Of a stretch of 64,000 bases of DNA, positions 42,603-52,481 are shown piece by piece; the stretch's first letter is position 1, and every line of letters starts with the position of its first letter. The position numbers and the translations under genes are program-made. The notes under the pieces were generated by a model. It was given only the letters and a program-made list of their open reading frames with translations. It was not told the origin of the DNA and did no database searches. Where the stretch lies: NCBI GenBank assembly GCA_019359375.1, contig JAHHHL010000006.1, positions 123,748 to 187,747 on the forward strand, written 5' to 3'. This DNA is from Lyngbya sp. HA4199-MV5. Lineage in GTDB: Bacteria; Cyanobacteriota; Cyanobacteriia; Leptolyngbyales; Leptolyngbyaceae.

Positions 42603-44315
42603 ATGCAAACGAGCCACGCACAGTCTGTAGTTAAGCCTTCTGACCCTATTCCCACGCCTCTTTCTACACAGGATGCTTGGTCTCGTACCGTTCGTCCATT
42701 AGGCGCTTATGCAATTCAGGGGCTTGCGGTTTTAGGTCACTCTCTCATAGCGCTGGATTCCATCCGGGGCTATTTGCTACGGATTGATCCCGCTACCGAC
42801 AATGCCACAGTCCTCAACTCCTGCCAGGTGGATAATTTTATTGGTGCGACTGGGTTAGCCGTTTGGCAGTCGAGTCTTTGGTTTGCACGCGAAGAGAATG
42901 TCTACGTTTGCAGCGTCGATGATTTTGCGCCCCAGCTTTTTATCACCATGCCTTATGAGGTTGATGGTGTTGCGGTATGGGAATCAACGGTCTATGTTTC
43001 CAGCCAAAAAGAGGGATACATCTCGATTTTTGAGCGTCAGTCGCGGCGATTAATCACCCGCTTGCCCATGCCTGGTGTGGGTGTTGCCAATCTGTCGATT
43101 CGTGGTGAAGAACTGTGGGTATGCGATCGCCTGGAACAAACGGTTTACTGCCTCGATCGAGCAACGGGTGAGCAGCAGTTTTGCGTCTTAACGCCCTTTG
43201 AATTTCCGACAGGTCTGGCATTCTACCCTTCTCCAGACCAGAAGCGAGATATCCTTTATGTTTCCTATGCCGGTGAAGAGCCGTATATTCGAGACAACCC
43301 AAACAATCTCGAAGAACCGCTAGAGTTGACGTTCCGCGATCGTACCTTCATTCACCCTCTCTACATTCAGCACAATGCCAGCGATCGCTATACCCTGTCT
43401 AACGGTTATCTGATTGAAATGTCTTATGCGGAAGAGTTGCTGCCGCTAGAGGAAGTCGAGATCCACGATTTAGAATGGCGGATTGCCTTACCCACCGAAA
43501 CACACCGCCAAAAAATTCTGCGTGTTGAGTCGATCGGTCTCCCGTTTACCGAAGAACTGCAAGATGGGCAACGGGTCGCTGTCTTCCACTTTGACACGCT
43601 CAAAGCGCAGGAACGACAAATCTTTGGCTGGAAGGCACTGCTGGAAGTACGCGGCATTAAGTACGCTCTGACTCCCGACGACGTGGACACGCTACCCGCC
43701 ATGCCTGCTGATTTTCATGCCCGTTATCTTGTCGATGACGACGAATTGGCGATGGATACACCTGTAATCCAACAGGCAGCAAAAGCTGCGATCGGCACTG
43801 AAACAAACCTGTTGCGGAAAATCCTGAAAATTCGCAATTACGTCTACGATCGCCTCTCCTACAGCCTTACGCCTCATATCGATACACCCGATACGGTGTG
43901 GGAGAGAGGCGTTGGTTCGTGTGGAGAATATGTAGGGGTGCTGCTAGCCTTGGCGCGGTTAAATGGCATTGCCTGCCGCACAGTTGGTCGCTACAAATGC
44001 CCTGCTAAAGCAGAGCAGCATAACGTGCCGCTAGAGCCAGACTACAACCACGTTTGGATCGAGTTTTATGTGCCTGGTTACGGTTGGTTACCTATGGAGT
44101 CAAACCCTGACGATGTGGTTGAACGCGGTCCCTACCCAACTCGGTTTTTTATGGGACTGCCCTGGTATCACGCCGAAATTGGCAAAGGGATTCCGTTTGA
44201 AACGATGACGACGCAGAATGATGGCGTGGATGTCTCGATCGGCGAGTTAGCCATTAATCACGTCCGCTTTACAATCCTCGGCGAATTGCCACCAGAGGAT
44301 ACGGTCAGCCTGTAA
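42603..44315 (+). CDS. Beta-propeller and transglutaminase-like protein
   Basis: 570 residues. The first ~260 look like a beta-propeller of the NHL/SMP-30 type (IQGLAVLGHSLIALDSIRGY, GATGLAVWQSSLWFAREENV, DGVAVWESTVYVSSQKEGYI, FPTGLAFYPS). A middle part follows (EEVEIHDLEWRIALPTETHR, QKILRVESIGLPFTEELQDG). The C-terminal ~170 are a transglutaminase-like domain: the Cys in GVGSCGEYVGVLLALARL, the His in YNHVWIEFYV, and GWLPMESNPDD in the place of the acidic residue. Family members are often proteases or isopeptidases. No signal peptide is seen, so it is probably cytoplasmic. Substrate unknown. Confidence 0.82.
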   Translation: MQTSHAQSVVKPSDPIPTPLSTQDAWSRTVRPLGAYAIQGLAVLGHSLIALDSIRGYLLRIDPATDNATVLNSCQVDNFIGATGLAVWQSSLWFAREENVYVCSVDDFAPQLFITMPYEVDGVAVWESTVYVSSQKEGYISIFERQSRRLITRLPMPGVGVANLSIRGEELWVCDRLEQTVYCLDRATGEQQFCVLTPFEFPTGLAFYPSPDQKRDILYVSYAGEEPYIRDNPNNLEEPLELTFRDRTFIHPLYIQHNASDRYTLSNGYLIEMSYAEELLPLEEVEIHDLEWRIALPTETHRQKILRVESIGLPFTEELQDGQRVAVFHFDTLKAQERQIFGWKALLEVRGIKYALTPDDVDTLPAMPADFHARYLVDDDELAMDTPVIQQAAKAAIGTETNLLRKILKIRNYVYDRLSYSLTPHIDTPDTVWERGVGSCGEYVGVLLALARLNGIACRTVGRYKCPAKAEQHNVPLEPDYNHVWIEFYVPGYGWLPMESNPDDVVERGPYPTRFFMGLPWYHAEIGKGIPFETMTTQNDGVDVSIGELAINHVRFTILGELPPEDTVSL

Positions 44316-44517
44316 TTTTACGCCGCGTTTGCTGTGATCCTCGTGAACTTACCCAGTTGACGAAGAACCGATCTCCGTGAAAAACCCGATTTCGCGCTTT
44401 GGGCAATTGCTCATACTAGAGTTCAATACCCTGATAAAAACACCATGTTTGCTTAGCGGCACGCCATAAGCGGTGCTCTGTTAGACGGTGTGCTTTATCT
44501 CTACCGTGAGGTCCTTA

Positions 44518-45534
44518 GTGAACCGCCTTTATACAGAGCGACCCAGAGTGCTTGTTGTGGACGATAATCCCTCCAGTCGCCTCACAGCAGTGGCGTTGCT
44601 GTCAGTCGAAGGCTACGACGTATTGGAGGCAGATAGTGGTCCCGCAGCATTAGACTCTGTTGTTGCAACTAATCCCGATTTAATTCTGCTGGATGTCATG
44701 ATGCCTGGTATGGACGGCTTTGAAGTGTGTCGCCGACTCAAGCAGGATGAGCAGACCCGCCTGACTCCGGTGGTTTTTGTCACCGCGTTGGACGATCGTC
44801 GGGCGCGCTTAAAAGGCATTGAAGCGGGGGGCGATGATTTTTTGACCAAACCCTTTGATCAGCTAGAACTGTCTGCCCGCGTCAAATCGCTCATTCGTCA
44901 AAAACGCCTGAACGAAGATCTCGATCACGCTGAAAGAGTGTTGTTTTCGATCGCGCAAACGGTCGAAAGCCGTGACCCCAACACGGGCGATCACTGCGAA
45001 CGCTTGGTTGCTCATGGTCAAGCCTTTGGGGAATTTCTAGGGCTATCCCGTATTGAGATCCGTGACCTGATGTGGGGTGGATACCTTCATGACATCGGCA
45101 AGGTGGGCATTCCTGATGCCATTTTGCTGAAACCAGGAAAGTTCACCCCCGAAGAATGGGCGGTCATGCAGCAACATGTAGCCATTGGGGTCAAAATCTG
45201 CCAGCCGCTCCGAACCATGCGTGGTGTGCTGCCCATCATTCGCCATCATCACGAACGGTGGGATGGGACAGGGTATCCAGACGGTTTGCTAGGAGAGCAA
45301 ATCCCTCTACTTGCCCAAATTTTTCAGATTATCGATATCTATGATGCGTTGACCAGTGAGCGCCCGTATAAGAAAGCCTTTACTCCGATCGAGGCACTCA
45401 CCATTTTGGATGAAGAAACTGCTAAAGGCTGGCGCAACCCTCAGTTGGTGGAGCAGTTTAAAGCATTCATTCAATCAGTTCACTCAGAGCAAGATCTGTC
45501 ACTGGAGCTATCGCGCCTCCCTCAATCAGCCTAA
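44518..45534 (+). CDS. Two-component response regulator with HD-GYP domain
   Basis: 338 residues from the GTG at 44518 (GAGG six bases upstream); the ORF-track GTG at 44488 is also possible. The receiver domain has VLVVDDNPSS, the phosphorylated Asp in LILLDVMMPGMDGFE and the Lys in LTKPFDQLEL. The HD-GYP domain has GGYLHDIGKVGIPDAILLKP, HHHERWDGTGYPDG and IIDIYDALTSERPYKKA. Complete domains of this kind degrade cyclic di-GMP when phosphorylation by a partner kinase activates them; no kinase is adjacent. It lies 3.4 kb upstream of the surface-glycan genes, a process often controlled by c-di-GMP. Confidence 0.92.
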   Translation: MNRLYTERPRVLVVDDNPSSRLTAVALLSVEGYDVLEADSGPAALDSVVATNPDLILLDVMMPGMDGFEVCRRLKQDEQTRLTPVVFVTALDDRRARLKGIEAGGDDFLTKPFDQLELSARVKSLIRQKRLNEDLDHAERVLFSIAQTVESRDPNTGDHCERLVAHGQAFGEFLGLSRIEIRDLMWGGYLHDIGKVGIPDAILLKPGKFTPEEWAVMQQHVAIGVKICQPLRTMRGVLPIIRHHHERWDGTGYPDGLLGEQIPLLAQIFQIIDIYDALTSERPYKKAFTPIEALTILDEETAKGWRNPQLVEQFKAFIQSVHSEQDLSLELSRLPQSA

Positions 45535-45718
45535 CTGCATCTGAATCCGCCTTAAGCGAAGGAACCCATGGTACATCAGCAAGAAATTAGCTATCGAAAG
45601 GTACCTTGGCAGGGTCATGTCGCTAAGACGAATGGTATCCTGTAGAGCGTGACAAGGCAGAGAGACGGCGCGATCGCCCGTGTCGCTTTTCATGGCAAAC
45701 TAAGTGGCAGAAACGATC

Positions 45719-47098
45719 ATGGTAGCGGTGGCAATTTTGGCTGCTGGGCGAGGCACTCGGATGAAATCCGACCTGCCCAAGGTCTTGCATCAACTCGGAG
45801 GGAAAGCCCTAATCGAATGGGTGCTTGGCAGTCTATCAGCGGTTGAAACGGTTCGGCGGCTGGTGATTGTAGGCTACCGGGGTGAGTTGGTGACGCAAGC
45901 GCTGACAAACGAAGAAAATGATGGCACACTGCCCCAGTTGGAATTTGTCGAGCAGACCGAGCAACTGGGCACGGGACATGCTGTACAGCAGCTACTGCCG
46001 CATTTAGAAGGGTTCCAGGGCGATTTGTTGATCTTGAATGGGGATGTCCCGCTACTGCGTCCCCAGACCCTCAAGCATCTGCTAGAAACCCACCGAGAGC
46101 ATCACAATGCAGGAACGATCTTGACGGCTCAGTTGCCCAACCCCAAGGGTTACGGGCGCGTGTTTTGCAATAGTCAAAATCTGTTGCAGCACATTGTCGA
46201 AGACCGTGACTGTACGCCCGCACAGAAGCAAAACCGTCGCATTAATGCGGGTGTCTATTGCTTCCGCTGGGCTGATCTGGCAGCAGTGCTACCCAAGCTG
46301 ACTGCCAATAATGACCAGCAAGAATATTACCTGACCGATGTGGTGAATTACCTTGATCCGGTGATGGCAGTCGATGTGGAGGATTATCAGGAGATTCTCG
46401 GCATTAACGATCGCAGACAACTTGCCAGCGCTTATGACATCCTCCAAACCCGAATTAAAGATGATTGGATGGCGGCTGGGGTGACGTTGATTGACCCGGA
46501 TAGCATCACGATCGACGATACAGTGACGCTAGAGCCAGATGTGGTGATTGAACCCCAAACCCATCTACGGGGCACGACAACGATTCAAACTGGTAGCCGT
46601 ATCGGTCCTGGTAGCCTGATTGAAAATAGTCATATTGGTGCCAAGGTCACAGTGTTGTACTCGGTGGTGACTGGTAGTACGGTAGCGGCAAACACCCGCA
46701 TTGGTCCTTACACCCATCTCCGAGGACAGGTCGAAACGGGTGCTGGTTGCCGTATTGGTAATTTTGTCGAACTGAAAAATACAAAGCTGGGCGATCGCAC
46801 TAACGTGGCACACCTTTCCTATCTGGGTGATGCAACGCTGGGGGAACAGGTGAATGTGGGTGCTGGCACGATCACCGCGAATTATGACGGGGTGAAAAAG
46901 CATCGTACGCAGATTGGCGATCGCACAAAAACAGGTGCTAACAGTGTTTTGGTGGCACCAATTACGGTTGGCGAAGATGTCAACATTGCGGCTGGCTCAA
47001 CGGTGACAGAGAATGTCTCTAACGATTGCCTGGTGATTGCCCGTGCGCGTCAGGTCATTAAACCAGGTTGGAAACTTAAAGCCAAGTCTGATAGTTAA
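45719..47098 (+). CDS. glmU: Bifunctional GlcNAc-1-P uridyltransferase / GlcN-1-P acetyltransferase
   Basis: 459 residues from the ATG at 45719 ([20 protein letters not shown]), the usual family start. The GTG five codons earlier is not needed. Makes UDP-GlcNAc for peptidoglycan and surface glycans. The N-terminal pyrophosphorylase has [23 protein letters not shown] and [10 protein letters not shown]. The C-terminal left-handed hexapeptide helix runs from ~250 ([14 protein letters not shown]) with [15 protein letters not shown] and [13 protein letters not shown] and [13 protein letters not shown]. Complete and canonical; supplies precursor to the glycan genes downstream. Confidence 0.97.
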   Translation: MVAVAILAAGRGTRMKSDLPKVLHQLGGKALIEWVLGSLSAVETVRRLVIVGYRGELVTQALTNEENDGTLPQLEFVEQTEQLGTGHAVQQLLPHLEGFQGDLLILNGDVPLLRPQTLKHLLETHREHHNAGTILTAQLPNPKGYGRVFCNSQNLLQHIVEDRDCTPAQKQNRRINAGVYCFRWADLAAVLPKLTANNDQQEYYLTDVVNYLDPVMAVDVEDYQEILGINDRRQLASAYDILQTRIKDDWMAAGVTLIDPDSITIDDTVTLEPDVVIEPQTHLRGTTTIQTGSRIGPGSLIENSHIGAKVTVLYSVVTGSTVAANTRIGPYTHLRGQVETGAGCRIGNFVELKNTKLGDRTNVAHLSYLGDATLGEQVNVGAGTITANYDGVKKHRTQIGDRTKTGANSVLVAPITVGEDVNIAAGSTVTENVSNDCLVIARARQVIKPGWKLKAKSDS

Positions 47099-47121
47099 GC
47101 TAAATCTATCGGTTGAAGCCT

Positions 47122-48201
47122 CTATGGATTTGAGCCAAGGGCAAACCCTTGATCGTAAGCCGATTCATAGCCTACAGGCACTTGCCGTTGCTGCTGGAGT
47201 TTGGCATCCCAATAGCCCGCTTCCCACCAGAGATAGTCCGATCGGTGGCGGCTGATGAAGTCATAGGGATTTAGGGTGTCTGGCTGTAGCTTGAGTAGGT
47301 TCAGACTACGCTGGTCGGCAGGTAGCCCTGCAAGCTGCTGTTGGGCGATCGTCAAAGCACGGGCGATCGCCAGCAGTCGTCGGTCTTGATCGTGACGGAT
47401 ACTGATTTCGACGTTGCCCAACCCAGGTGCATCCCAGCGGTTCTTTTGAGGACTCCAGTAGCTCCATACCCGCGCTTCGAGAATGGCATCCTGTCCCTTG
47501 AAGCCTTTTTGCTTGGCTTGCAGCAGGCGATCGATATATCCCTGGTTGCTCAAGGCTGCTAGGGGCGCTTGATTGGCGAGATCAACAGCATTAAGTTCTT
47601 CCAATAGCGTCATCTGAAGTTTGGCGGCGCCTGCCCGTCGCTGCAAAGCCGTATGTTGTGACTGCAAGCGTTGCAGTTGGCGATCGTCTGCTTCTTCAGG
47701 AGTTGAGCAGTGGTAACGAGCCTCCCCGCAGTGCTGAAAGGAGAAGCTGCCCAGATTCCAAACTCCATTACCAGGGTCTTTATGCCCGTAGTACGCACGG
47801 GTTTTGCGACCGTCTGGTGTGCGTGTACCTTCAGCATGTCCCACAGTGCGAGCAATCAGGGAATTAGAACCGCCTGCAAACAGCGCTTGCTGTCCAGACA
47901 AATTGCTGCCCTCACTCCCTACAAGAGGCGGTTTGGATGTGACAGCACTTTTGGCAACACTTTTGTTAACTTGTTGCTGCCGTTGTCGATCGAAATCTGC
48001 TTTCCAGATAGGAATACAAGTCACGATGAGGAGCGCCATCCCTACCCAGCCTGCATGCACCAGTAGCATGAGTTCCCCGCGCAATCGCCCATTTCGCGGT
48101 GGCTGGGGAGACACGGCGATCGGGCGTAGCGTCTGCAAAGACACAGCACGCCGACGTTGAAAAGGTTCTGCGAGGGTTGCCTGGGCGATCGGCTTTCTCA
48201 A
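47122..48201 (-). CDS. Hypothetical single-pass membrane protein, 359 aa
   Basis: Family not recognised. A basic cytoplasmic lead (~44 residues), one membrane helix (LMLLVHAGWVGMALLIVTCI), then a long soluble part with EGTRTPDGRKTRAYYGHKDP and GNGVWNLGSFSFQHC, a coiled-coil-like stretch (DRQLQRLQSQHTALQRRAGA), and a well-ordered end (LEARVWSYWSPQKNRWDAPG, YDFISRHRSDYLWWEAGYWD). The soluble part is probably periplasmic and is reminiscent of a glycosidase- or lysozyme-like fold, but I cannot support that. The start is unclear: TTG at 48201 is the track choice and no ATG precedes the helix except its own Met. Confidence 0.65.
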   Translation of the reverse strand: MRKPIAQATLAEPFQRRRAVSLQTLRPIAVSPQPPRNGRLRGELMLLVHAGWVGMALLIVTCIPIWKADFDRQRQQQVNKSVAKSAVTSKPPLVGSEGSNLSGQQALFAGGSNSLIARTVGHAEGTRTPDGRKTRAYYGHKDPGNGVWNLGSFSFQHCGEARYHCSTPEEADDRQLQRLQSQHTALQRRAGAAKLQMTLLEELNAVDLANQAPLAALSNQGYIDRLLQAKQKGFKGQDAILEARVWSYWSPQKNRWDAPGLGNVEISIRHDQDRRLLAIARALTIAQQQLAGLPADQRSLNLLKLQPDTLNPYDFISRHRSDYLWWEAGYWDAKLQQQRQVPVGYESAYDQGFALGSNP

Positions 48202-48893
48202 AACGACCCACTCAATCAGGACGAATGTTCTACCGTATTGTACCCTGCTGGCAAAGCAACACGCGACTATGGCATGATGATTGCGGTTTTTCCTACCAAA
48301 ACGAATTAATGTCAGGGTTTAGTGCCCACTTGCCACTGGAACGGATTTGCCTAACTGATATCGCTCGTGCCACCAAGGTTTCTGCCTAATAATCGCTACT
48401 ATCTGTCAGATAAGATGCTCCATTACTCTCGCCTCTCTGCCAATTTTCTTTCTTCTACAGCTTACCGGAGGAGAGCTTTTTCCCTGGCGCCGCACTATAC
48501 CTGGGCTTTCAAGACATCCTCTGATTGTAAGGTTTTGACAAAGACATCCATGTTTGCCTTGAGTTAAGCTGTGCAAAACATTACTATTTCTACAGTAAAG
48601 ATAAATTTAAGGATTATGGAAGAACCAAGTCGCTGTTCTATGTGAAAGCAAGAGTCATGCTTCAGTAAATTTTTCTTAGCCTCTCATATGCTTGCAGTAA
48701 CGGTCATTTTGGCGTTCTTCTCAGGTATGCAATTACTTCAGAGATTTCTACTCAGATAGTGAATTGATTCGCAAATCTCAAAATCACTTTCTTAGCAGTC
48801 TTCGCTAAAGGAGCTTTTCCCAAAGAAGTTGATTTATATTGGCTGGATGTAAATACCGAAGACTATTCACATCAAATACTTTGAGTATTATTC
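48202..48893. other. Long AT-rich divergent intergenic region before the glycan cluster
   Basis: About 690 bp, AT-rich, without a convincing gene. It should contain the promoter of the plus-strand glycosyltransferase genes, but I cannot place it. No inverted repeat, tRNA or IS end was recognised. Confidence 0.5.
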
Positions 48894-50030
48894 ATGAACA
48901 ACCTTCGAGTTGCTTGGCTGCTACCAGTTGCATGGTTTTACTGGCAACCCTCCTTAAGTGAATTTGCGCAACTATTTCCTAATACAGCAGTCTTTACAGG
49001 ACTCTTCCCTGGGTTCGCAAAAGGTTTAGAAGGCACCCTTCGCGTCGAAGTGGTCGGTAAGTTTCGAGTTGTAGAGATCCATCGAGACGACAGTAGCTAT
49101 GGCGATAACTTTACCTACCTCTCGCCAGGTATCATCGGACATTTGTTGAAGTTTAGACCGCACGTAATTTTTTCCAGCTCTTTTGGGGTCTGGACAATTT
49201 TGGCACTATTGTTGAAGCCACTTCTGTGGTCGCGGGTGATTATTGCTTATGAGGGAAGCTCGCCTGGTGTGGATTATCGCCATTCAGCACTGCGGCTGTT
49301 TGTACGGCGATCGATGGTATGGCTTGCCGATGCCTACGTTACCAACAGTCAGGCAGGGAAAGACTACCTGATTGATGTGCTGTATGCTCGTCAGGAGCGG
49401 GTCTTTCTACAACCCTATGAAATTCCTGATGAGAAGACGCTACCTGGTTCCGGTGACATTGGTGGTGATTTACCTTCCTTAGAACGCCCGATCTTTTTGT
49501 TTGTAGGGCATGTCATTCCACGTAAAGGGTTGTCCGTTTTATTGCAAGCGTGTGCAACGTTGCAAGCACGAGGCTACACCAATTACACCCTGTTAGTGGT
49601 AGGCGATGGTTCTCAGCAGGACGAACTGGAAGCCTTTTGCCAGGAGCATGGTTTGAGCGATCGCATTCAATGGATCGGGCGAGTGAGCTACGACAAAATT
49701 GGTAGCTACTTCAAGAGCGCGGATGTCTTTGTGTTCCCAACAATGGAAGATACCTGGGGCGTTGTGACGCTAGAGGCAATGCTGCTGGGTAAACCCATTC
49801 TCTGCTCCAAGGGGGCAGGTACCTCAGAATTGGTGGTGCATGGTGAGAATGGGTATGTCTTTCTACCTGATGATCCACATGAGTTAGCAGGTCTGATGCA
49901 GAAGTTTCTAGAAAATCCACAGTTAATTGATGCAATGGGCAAGCGATCACAACAGATTATGGCGCAATACACTCCAGCGGCTGCGGCGAGGTGTCTGGCA
50001 GAGGTTGCAGAGCTGGTTATGGCAAATTAA
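48894..50030 (+). CDS. Glycosyltransferase family 4 protein (1)
   Basis: 378 residues. A GT-B fold retaining glycosyltransferase. The acceptor half includes FPGFAKGLEGTLRVEVVGKF, IAYEGSSPGVDY and AYVTNSQAGKDYL. The donor half has FLFVGHVIPRKGLSVLLQAC, LLVVGDGSQQDELE, and PTMEDTWGVVTLEAMLLGKP, which is the acidic nucleotide-sugar motif of the family. No signal or membrane segment beyond the hydrophobic first strand. First gene of the plus-strand glycan series; the next GT begins 56 bp later. Donor and acceptor sugars cannot be predicted. Confidence 0.88.
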   Translation: MNNLRVAWLLPVAWFYWQPSLSEFAQLFPNTAVFTGLFPGFAKGLEGTLRVEVVGKFRVVEIHRDDSSYGDNFTYLSPGIIGHLLKFRPHVIFSSSFGVWTILALLLKPLLWSRVIIAYEGSSPGVDYRHSALRLFVRRSMVWLADAYVTNSQAGKDYLIDVLYARQERVFLQPYEIPDEKTLPGSGDIGGDLPSLERPIFLFVGHVIPRKGLSVLLQACATLQARGYTNYTLLVVGDGSQQDELEAFCQEHGLSDRIQWIGRVSYDKIGSYFKSADVFVFPTMEDTWGVVTLEAMLLGKPILCSKGAGTSELVVHGENGYVFLPDDPHELAGLMQKFLENPQLIDAMGKRSQQIMAQYTPAAAARCLAEVAELVMAN

Positions 50031-50086
50031 GAGTGAGTACCTGAGGGAGAATAGCGAATTTCACGACAGAACCTATAAGACAACCT

Positions 50087-51247
50087 ATGAAAGCACTCAA
50101 GGTTTCCATACTGACCCACGATATCAGTGGAGGCACATTTACAAATCTCTGCATTGCCCTTGTTCGTGGTTTTCAAGAGCTTGGGGTTGATTCTAATCTG
50201 GTCGTCCTCAATGCTACGCCTGAAGAGCTTGCCCGCTATCCTGATGTCTCGATTGTGACCCTAGATGTGAAGCGTACAGCCTTTTCTCTTTGGGCAACCG
50301 CGCGCTATTTGAGAGACTATAAACCCGATGTCATGCTGCCAATGCCTTGGTATTTTAATGTTGTGGCGGTCTGGGCACGTTATCTCTCTGGCAATCACAC
50401 AAAAGTGATTTTGGGAGAGCACAACATTATCAGCCTGGAAGCCAGCATTGAGCACCGCGACAAACCTCATCTTCGTTTTTTGCCTGTCCTGATGCGGTAC
50501 GTTTACCCACACGGTGATGGTTTGATTGGTGTTTCTAAAGATACCATCACTGACCTAGTAGAGACACTCAAGATTGCTGCTAATATCCCTATGCGAGTCG
50601 TGCTGAACCCAATTAACCCTAAGCGAGTACAGCAATTGGCTCAAACAAAAATTGAGCATCTCTGGTTTCAAAAGCGGGAAATTCCAGTTATCGTCACGGC
50701 TGCTCGATTGGCAAAACAGAAGCAACTAGATGGGTTGCTCCATGCTTTTGCTCAAGTAGTCAAGGTAACGCCAGCACGACTGCTAATTTTGGGAGACGGA
50801 CCTTTGCGCACAGACCTGGAACGTTTGAGTCAAGAGTTGGGAGTAACTGACTCCGTCTGGATGCCGGGGTATGATCCCAATCCTTACCGTTACATGGCAA
50901 ATGCCGATGTGTTTGTTTTGGCATCTGCTTGGGAGGGTTGCCCGATCGCCCTACAAGAAGCAATGGCATGTGGAGCAGCCGTAATCGTGACAGATGCGCC
51001 TGGAGGAATGAAAGACATTGTTGAATATGGGAAATCAGGCTTGATGGTGCAGAACGGGAGATCAGAAGCCCTTGCAGAAGGTCTTTTAAAGATTTTGACG
51101 CAGCCTGAGTTGAAACAGCATTACCAGGAACAGGCAAAGCGGCGATCGCAGGATTTTGATTATCTGAATACCAGCCAGCAGTATCTCGAATTTTGTCATC
51201 AAGTGCTTTCCGCCTCCCAGAAAACGAAGGAGGCAATAGCGCCATGA
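50087..51247 (+). CDS. Glycosyltransferase family 4 protein (2)
   Basis: 386 residues. VSILTHDISGGTFTNLCIAL is the N-terminal GT4 loop, and GLIGVSKDTITDLV the acceptor-side end. The donor half has VTAARLAKQKQLDGLLHAFA, LLILGDGPLRTDLERL and the EX7E motif in LASAWEGCPIALQEAMACGA. TDAPGGMKDIVEYGKSGLMV follows as usual. The TGA stop overlaps the ATG of the next glycosyltransferase (ATGA), so the two are translationally coupled. Confidence 0.9.
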   Translation: MKALKVSILTHDISGGTFTNLCIALVRGFQELGVDSNLVVLNATPEELARYPDVSIVTLDVKRTAFSLWATARYLRDYKPDVMLPMPWYFNVVAVWARYLSGNHTKVILGEHNIISLEASIEHRDKPHLRFLPVLMRYVYPHGDGLIGVSKDTITDLVETLKIAANIPMRVVLNPINPKRVQQLAQTKIEHLWFQKREIPVIVTAARLAKQKQLDGLLHAFAQVVKVTPARLLILGDGPLRTDLERLSQELGVTDSVWMPGYDPNPYRYMANADVFVLASAWEGCPIALQEAMACGAAVIVTDAPGGMKDIVEYGKSGLMVQNGRSEALAEGLLKILTQPELKQHYQEQAKRRSQDFDYLNTSQQYLEFCHQVLSASQKTKEAIAP

Positions 51248-52476
51248 AGGTTTTGCTATCGGCGTATGCTTGTGAACCAGGGCGAGGGACAGAGTTGGGA
51301 GTAGGCTGGAATACAGTACGGGAAGTTGCCCGCTACTGTGAGGTCTGGGTGCTTACCCGTCCTGATGATGGACGTGAGGCGATCGAAGCTGAGTTGGCAC
51401 GTAATCCAATTCCCAACCTCCACTTTGTTTATTTCACCCTGCCGATCTGGGGCGATGGATGGACATGGGGACAGGGTGCGTTTCAAATTCACTACTATCT
51501 GTGGCAGATTCAGGCGTATTTTGTCGCCCGGAAGTTGCATCGTGACATTGGCTTTGACTTGGCACATCATGTCACATTCGTAAAACATTCTACGCCTAGC
51601 TTTCTCTCTCTTCTACCCATTCCCTTTATTCTGGGACCAGTCGGTGGTGGAGAAACTGCTCCCAAAGCATTTTTTCGAGATTTCAGTCGACGTGGCAAGC
51701 TCTACGAAGCTCTACGCAGCCTGAGTCGCTGGATTGGGGAACGTGATCCGTTTTCTCGGATCACTGCGCAGCGTAGTGTGCTTGCCTGGGCAACAACAGA
51801 TGACACAGCCAAAAGGTTGGTGTCGATGGGCTGCAAAAACGTTCAAATCCTCTCACAGGTTGGGCTTTTGTCTGAAGAAGTAGAACAATTGGCGCAATAT
51901 CCTTTAATCGATCAAGCGCCTACACGATTTATCAGCATTGGACGGTTTTTGCACTGGAAAGGTTTTCACCTGGGATTGCGAGCATTCGCCCAAGCGTCTT
52001 TACCACCGGAGGCGGAGTATTGGCTTGTAGGCAAAGGAGTAGAGCAGGAAGCACTTCAGTCTCTTGCGATCGATCTTGGTATTGCTGCTCAAGTCAAGTT
52101 CTTGAATGAAATGCCGCGAACTGATTTGTTGCAAAAGCTAGGTACTTGTATGGCACTGGTGCATCCAAGCTTGCATGAATCGGGCGGGTTTGTTTGTCTG
52201 GAAGCGATGGCAGCAGGTCGTCCAGTGATTTGTTTAGATTTGGGAGGACCAGCCGTACAGGTGACAGCAGAAACAGGCTTCAAGATTTCAGCAGTCGATC
52301 CCGACCAGGCTGTGCAAGAAATGGCAAAAGCCATGACTCAATTGGTGCAGGAGCCAGAGCTACGTTCTCGTCTGGGGCACGCAGGACGAGAGCGAGTCAA
52401 TACGTTCTTTAACTGGGAGTCGAAGGGCAAGTTTTTGGTGGGTGTTTACAAAACGATTCTGGCACACCAGGGGTAA
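51244..52476 (+). CDS. Glycosyltransferase family 4 protein (3)
   Basis: 410 residues from the ATG at 51244, preceded by a strong AAGGAGGC ribosome binding site; the ORF-track start 17 codons earlier lies within the previous gene. MKVLLSAYACEPGRGTELGV is typical of this GT4 subgroup. Also present are LGPVGGGETAPKAF, FISIGRFLHWKGFHLGLRAF, WLVGKGVEQEALQSLA and the EX7E motif in HPSLHESGGFVCLEAMAAGR. It overlaps the preceding gene by four bases and ends five bases before the next start. Confidence 0.9.
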   Translation: MKVLLSAYACEPGRGTELGVGWNTVREVARYCEVWVLTRPDDGREAIEAELARNPIPNLHFVYFTLPIWGDGWTWGQGAFQIHYYLWQIQAYFVARKLHRDIGFDLAHHVTFVKHSTPSFLSLLPIPFILGPVGGGETAPKAFFRDFSRRGKLYEALRSLSRWIGERDPFSRITAQRSVLAWATTDDTAKRLVSMGCKNVQILSQVGLLSEEVEQLAQYPLIDQAPTRFISIGRFLHWKGFHLGLRAFAQASLPPEAEYWLVGKGVEQEALQSLAIDLGIAAQVKFLNEMPRTDLLQKLGTCMALVHPSLHESGGFVCLEAMAAGRPVICLDLGGPAVQVTAETGFKISAVDPDQAVQEMAKAMTQLVQEPELRSRLGHAGRERVNTFFNWESKGKFLVGVYKTILAHQG

Positions 52477-52481
52477 AGACC

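Noticed and set aside
45568-45645. 25-codon ORF with a good AAGGA ribosome binding site before glmU
   Set aside because: Short, no recognised conservation, and could be chance; a leader peptide is possible but unsupported.
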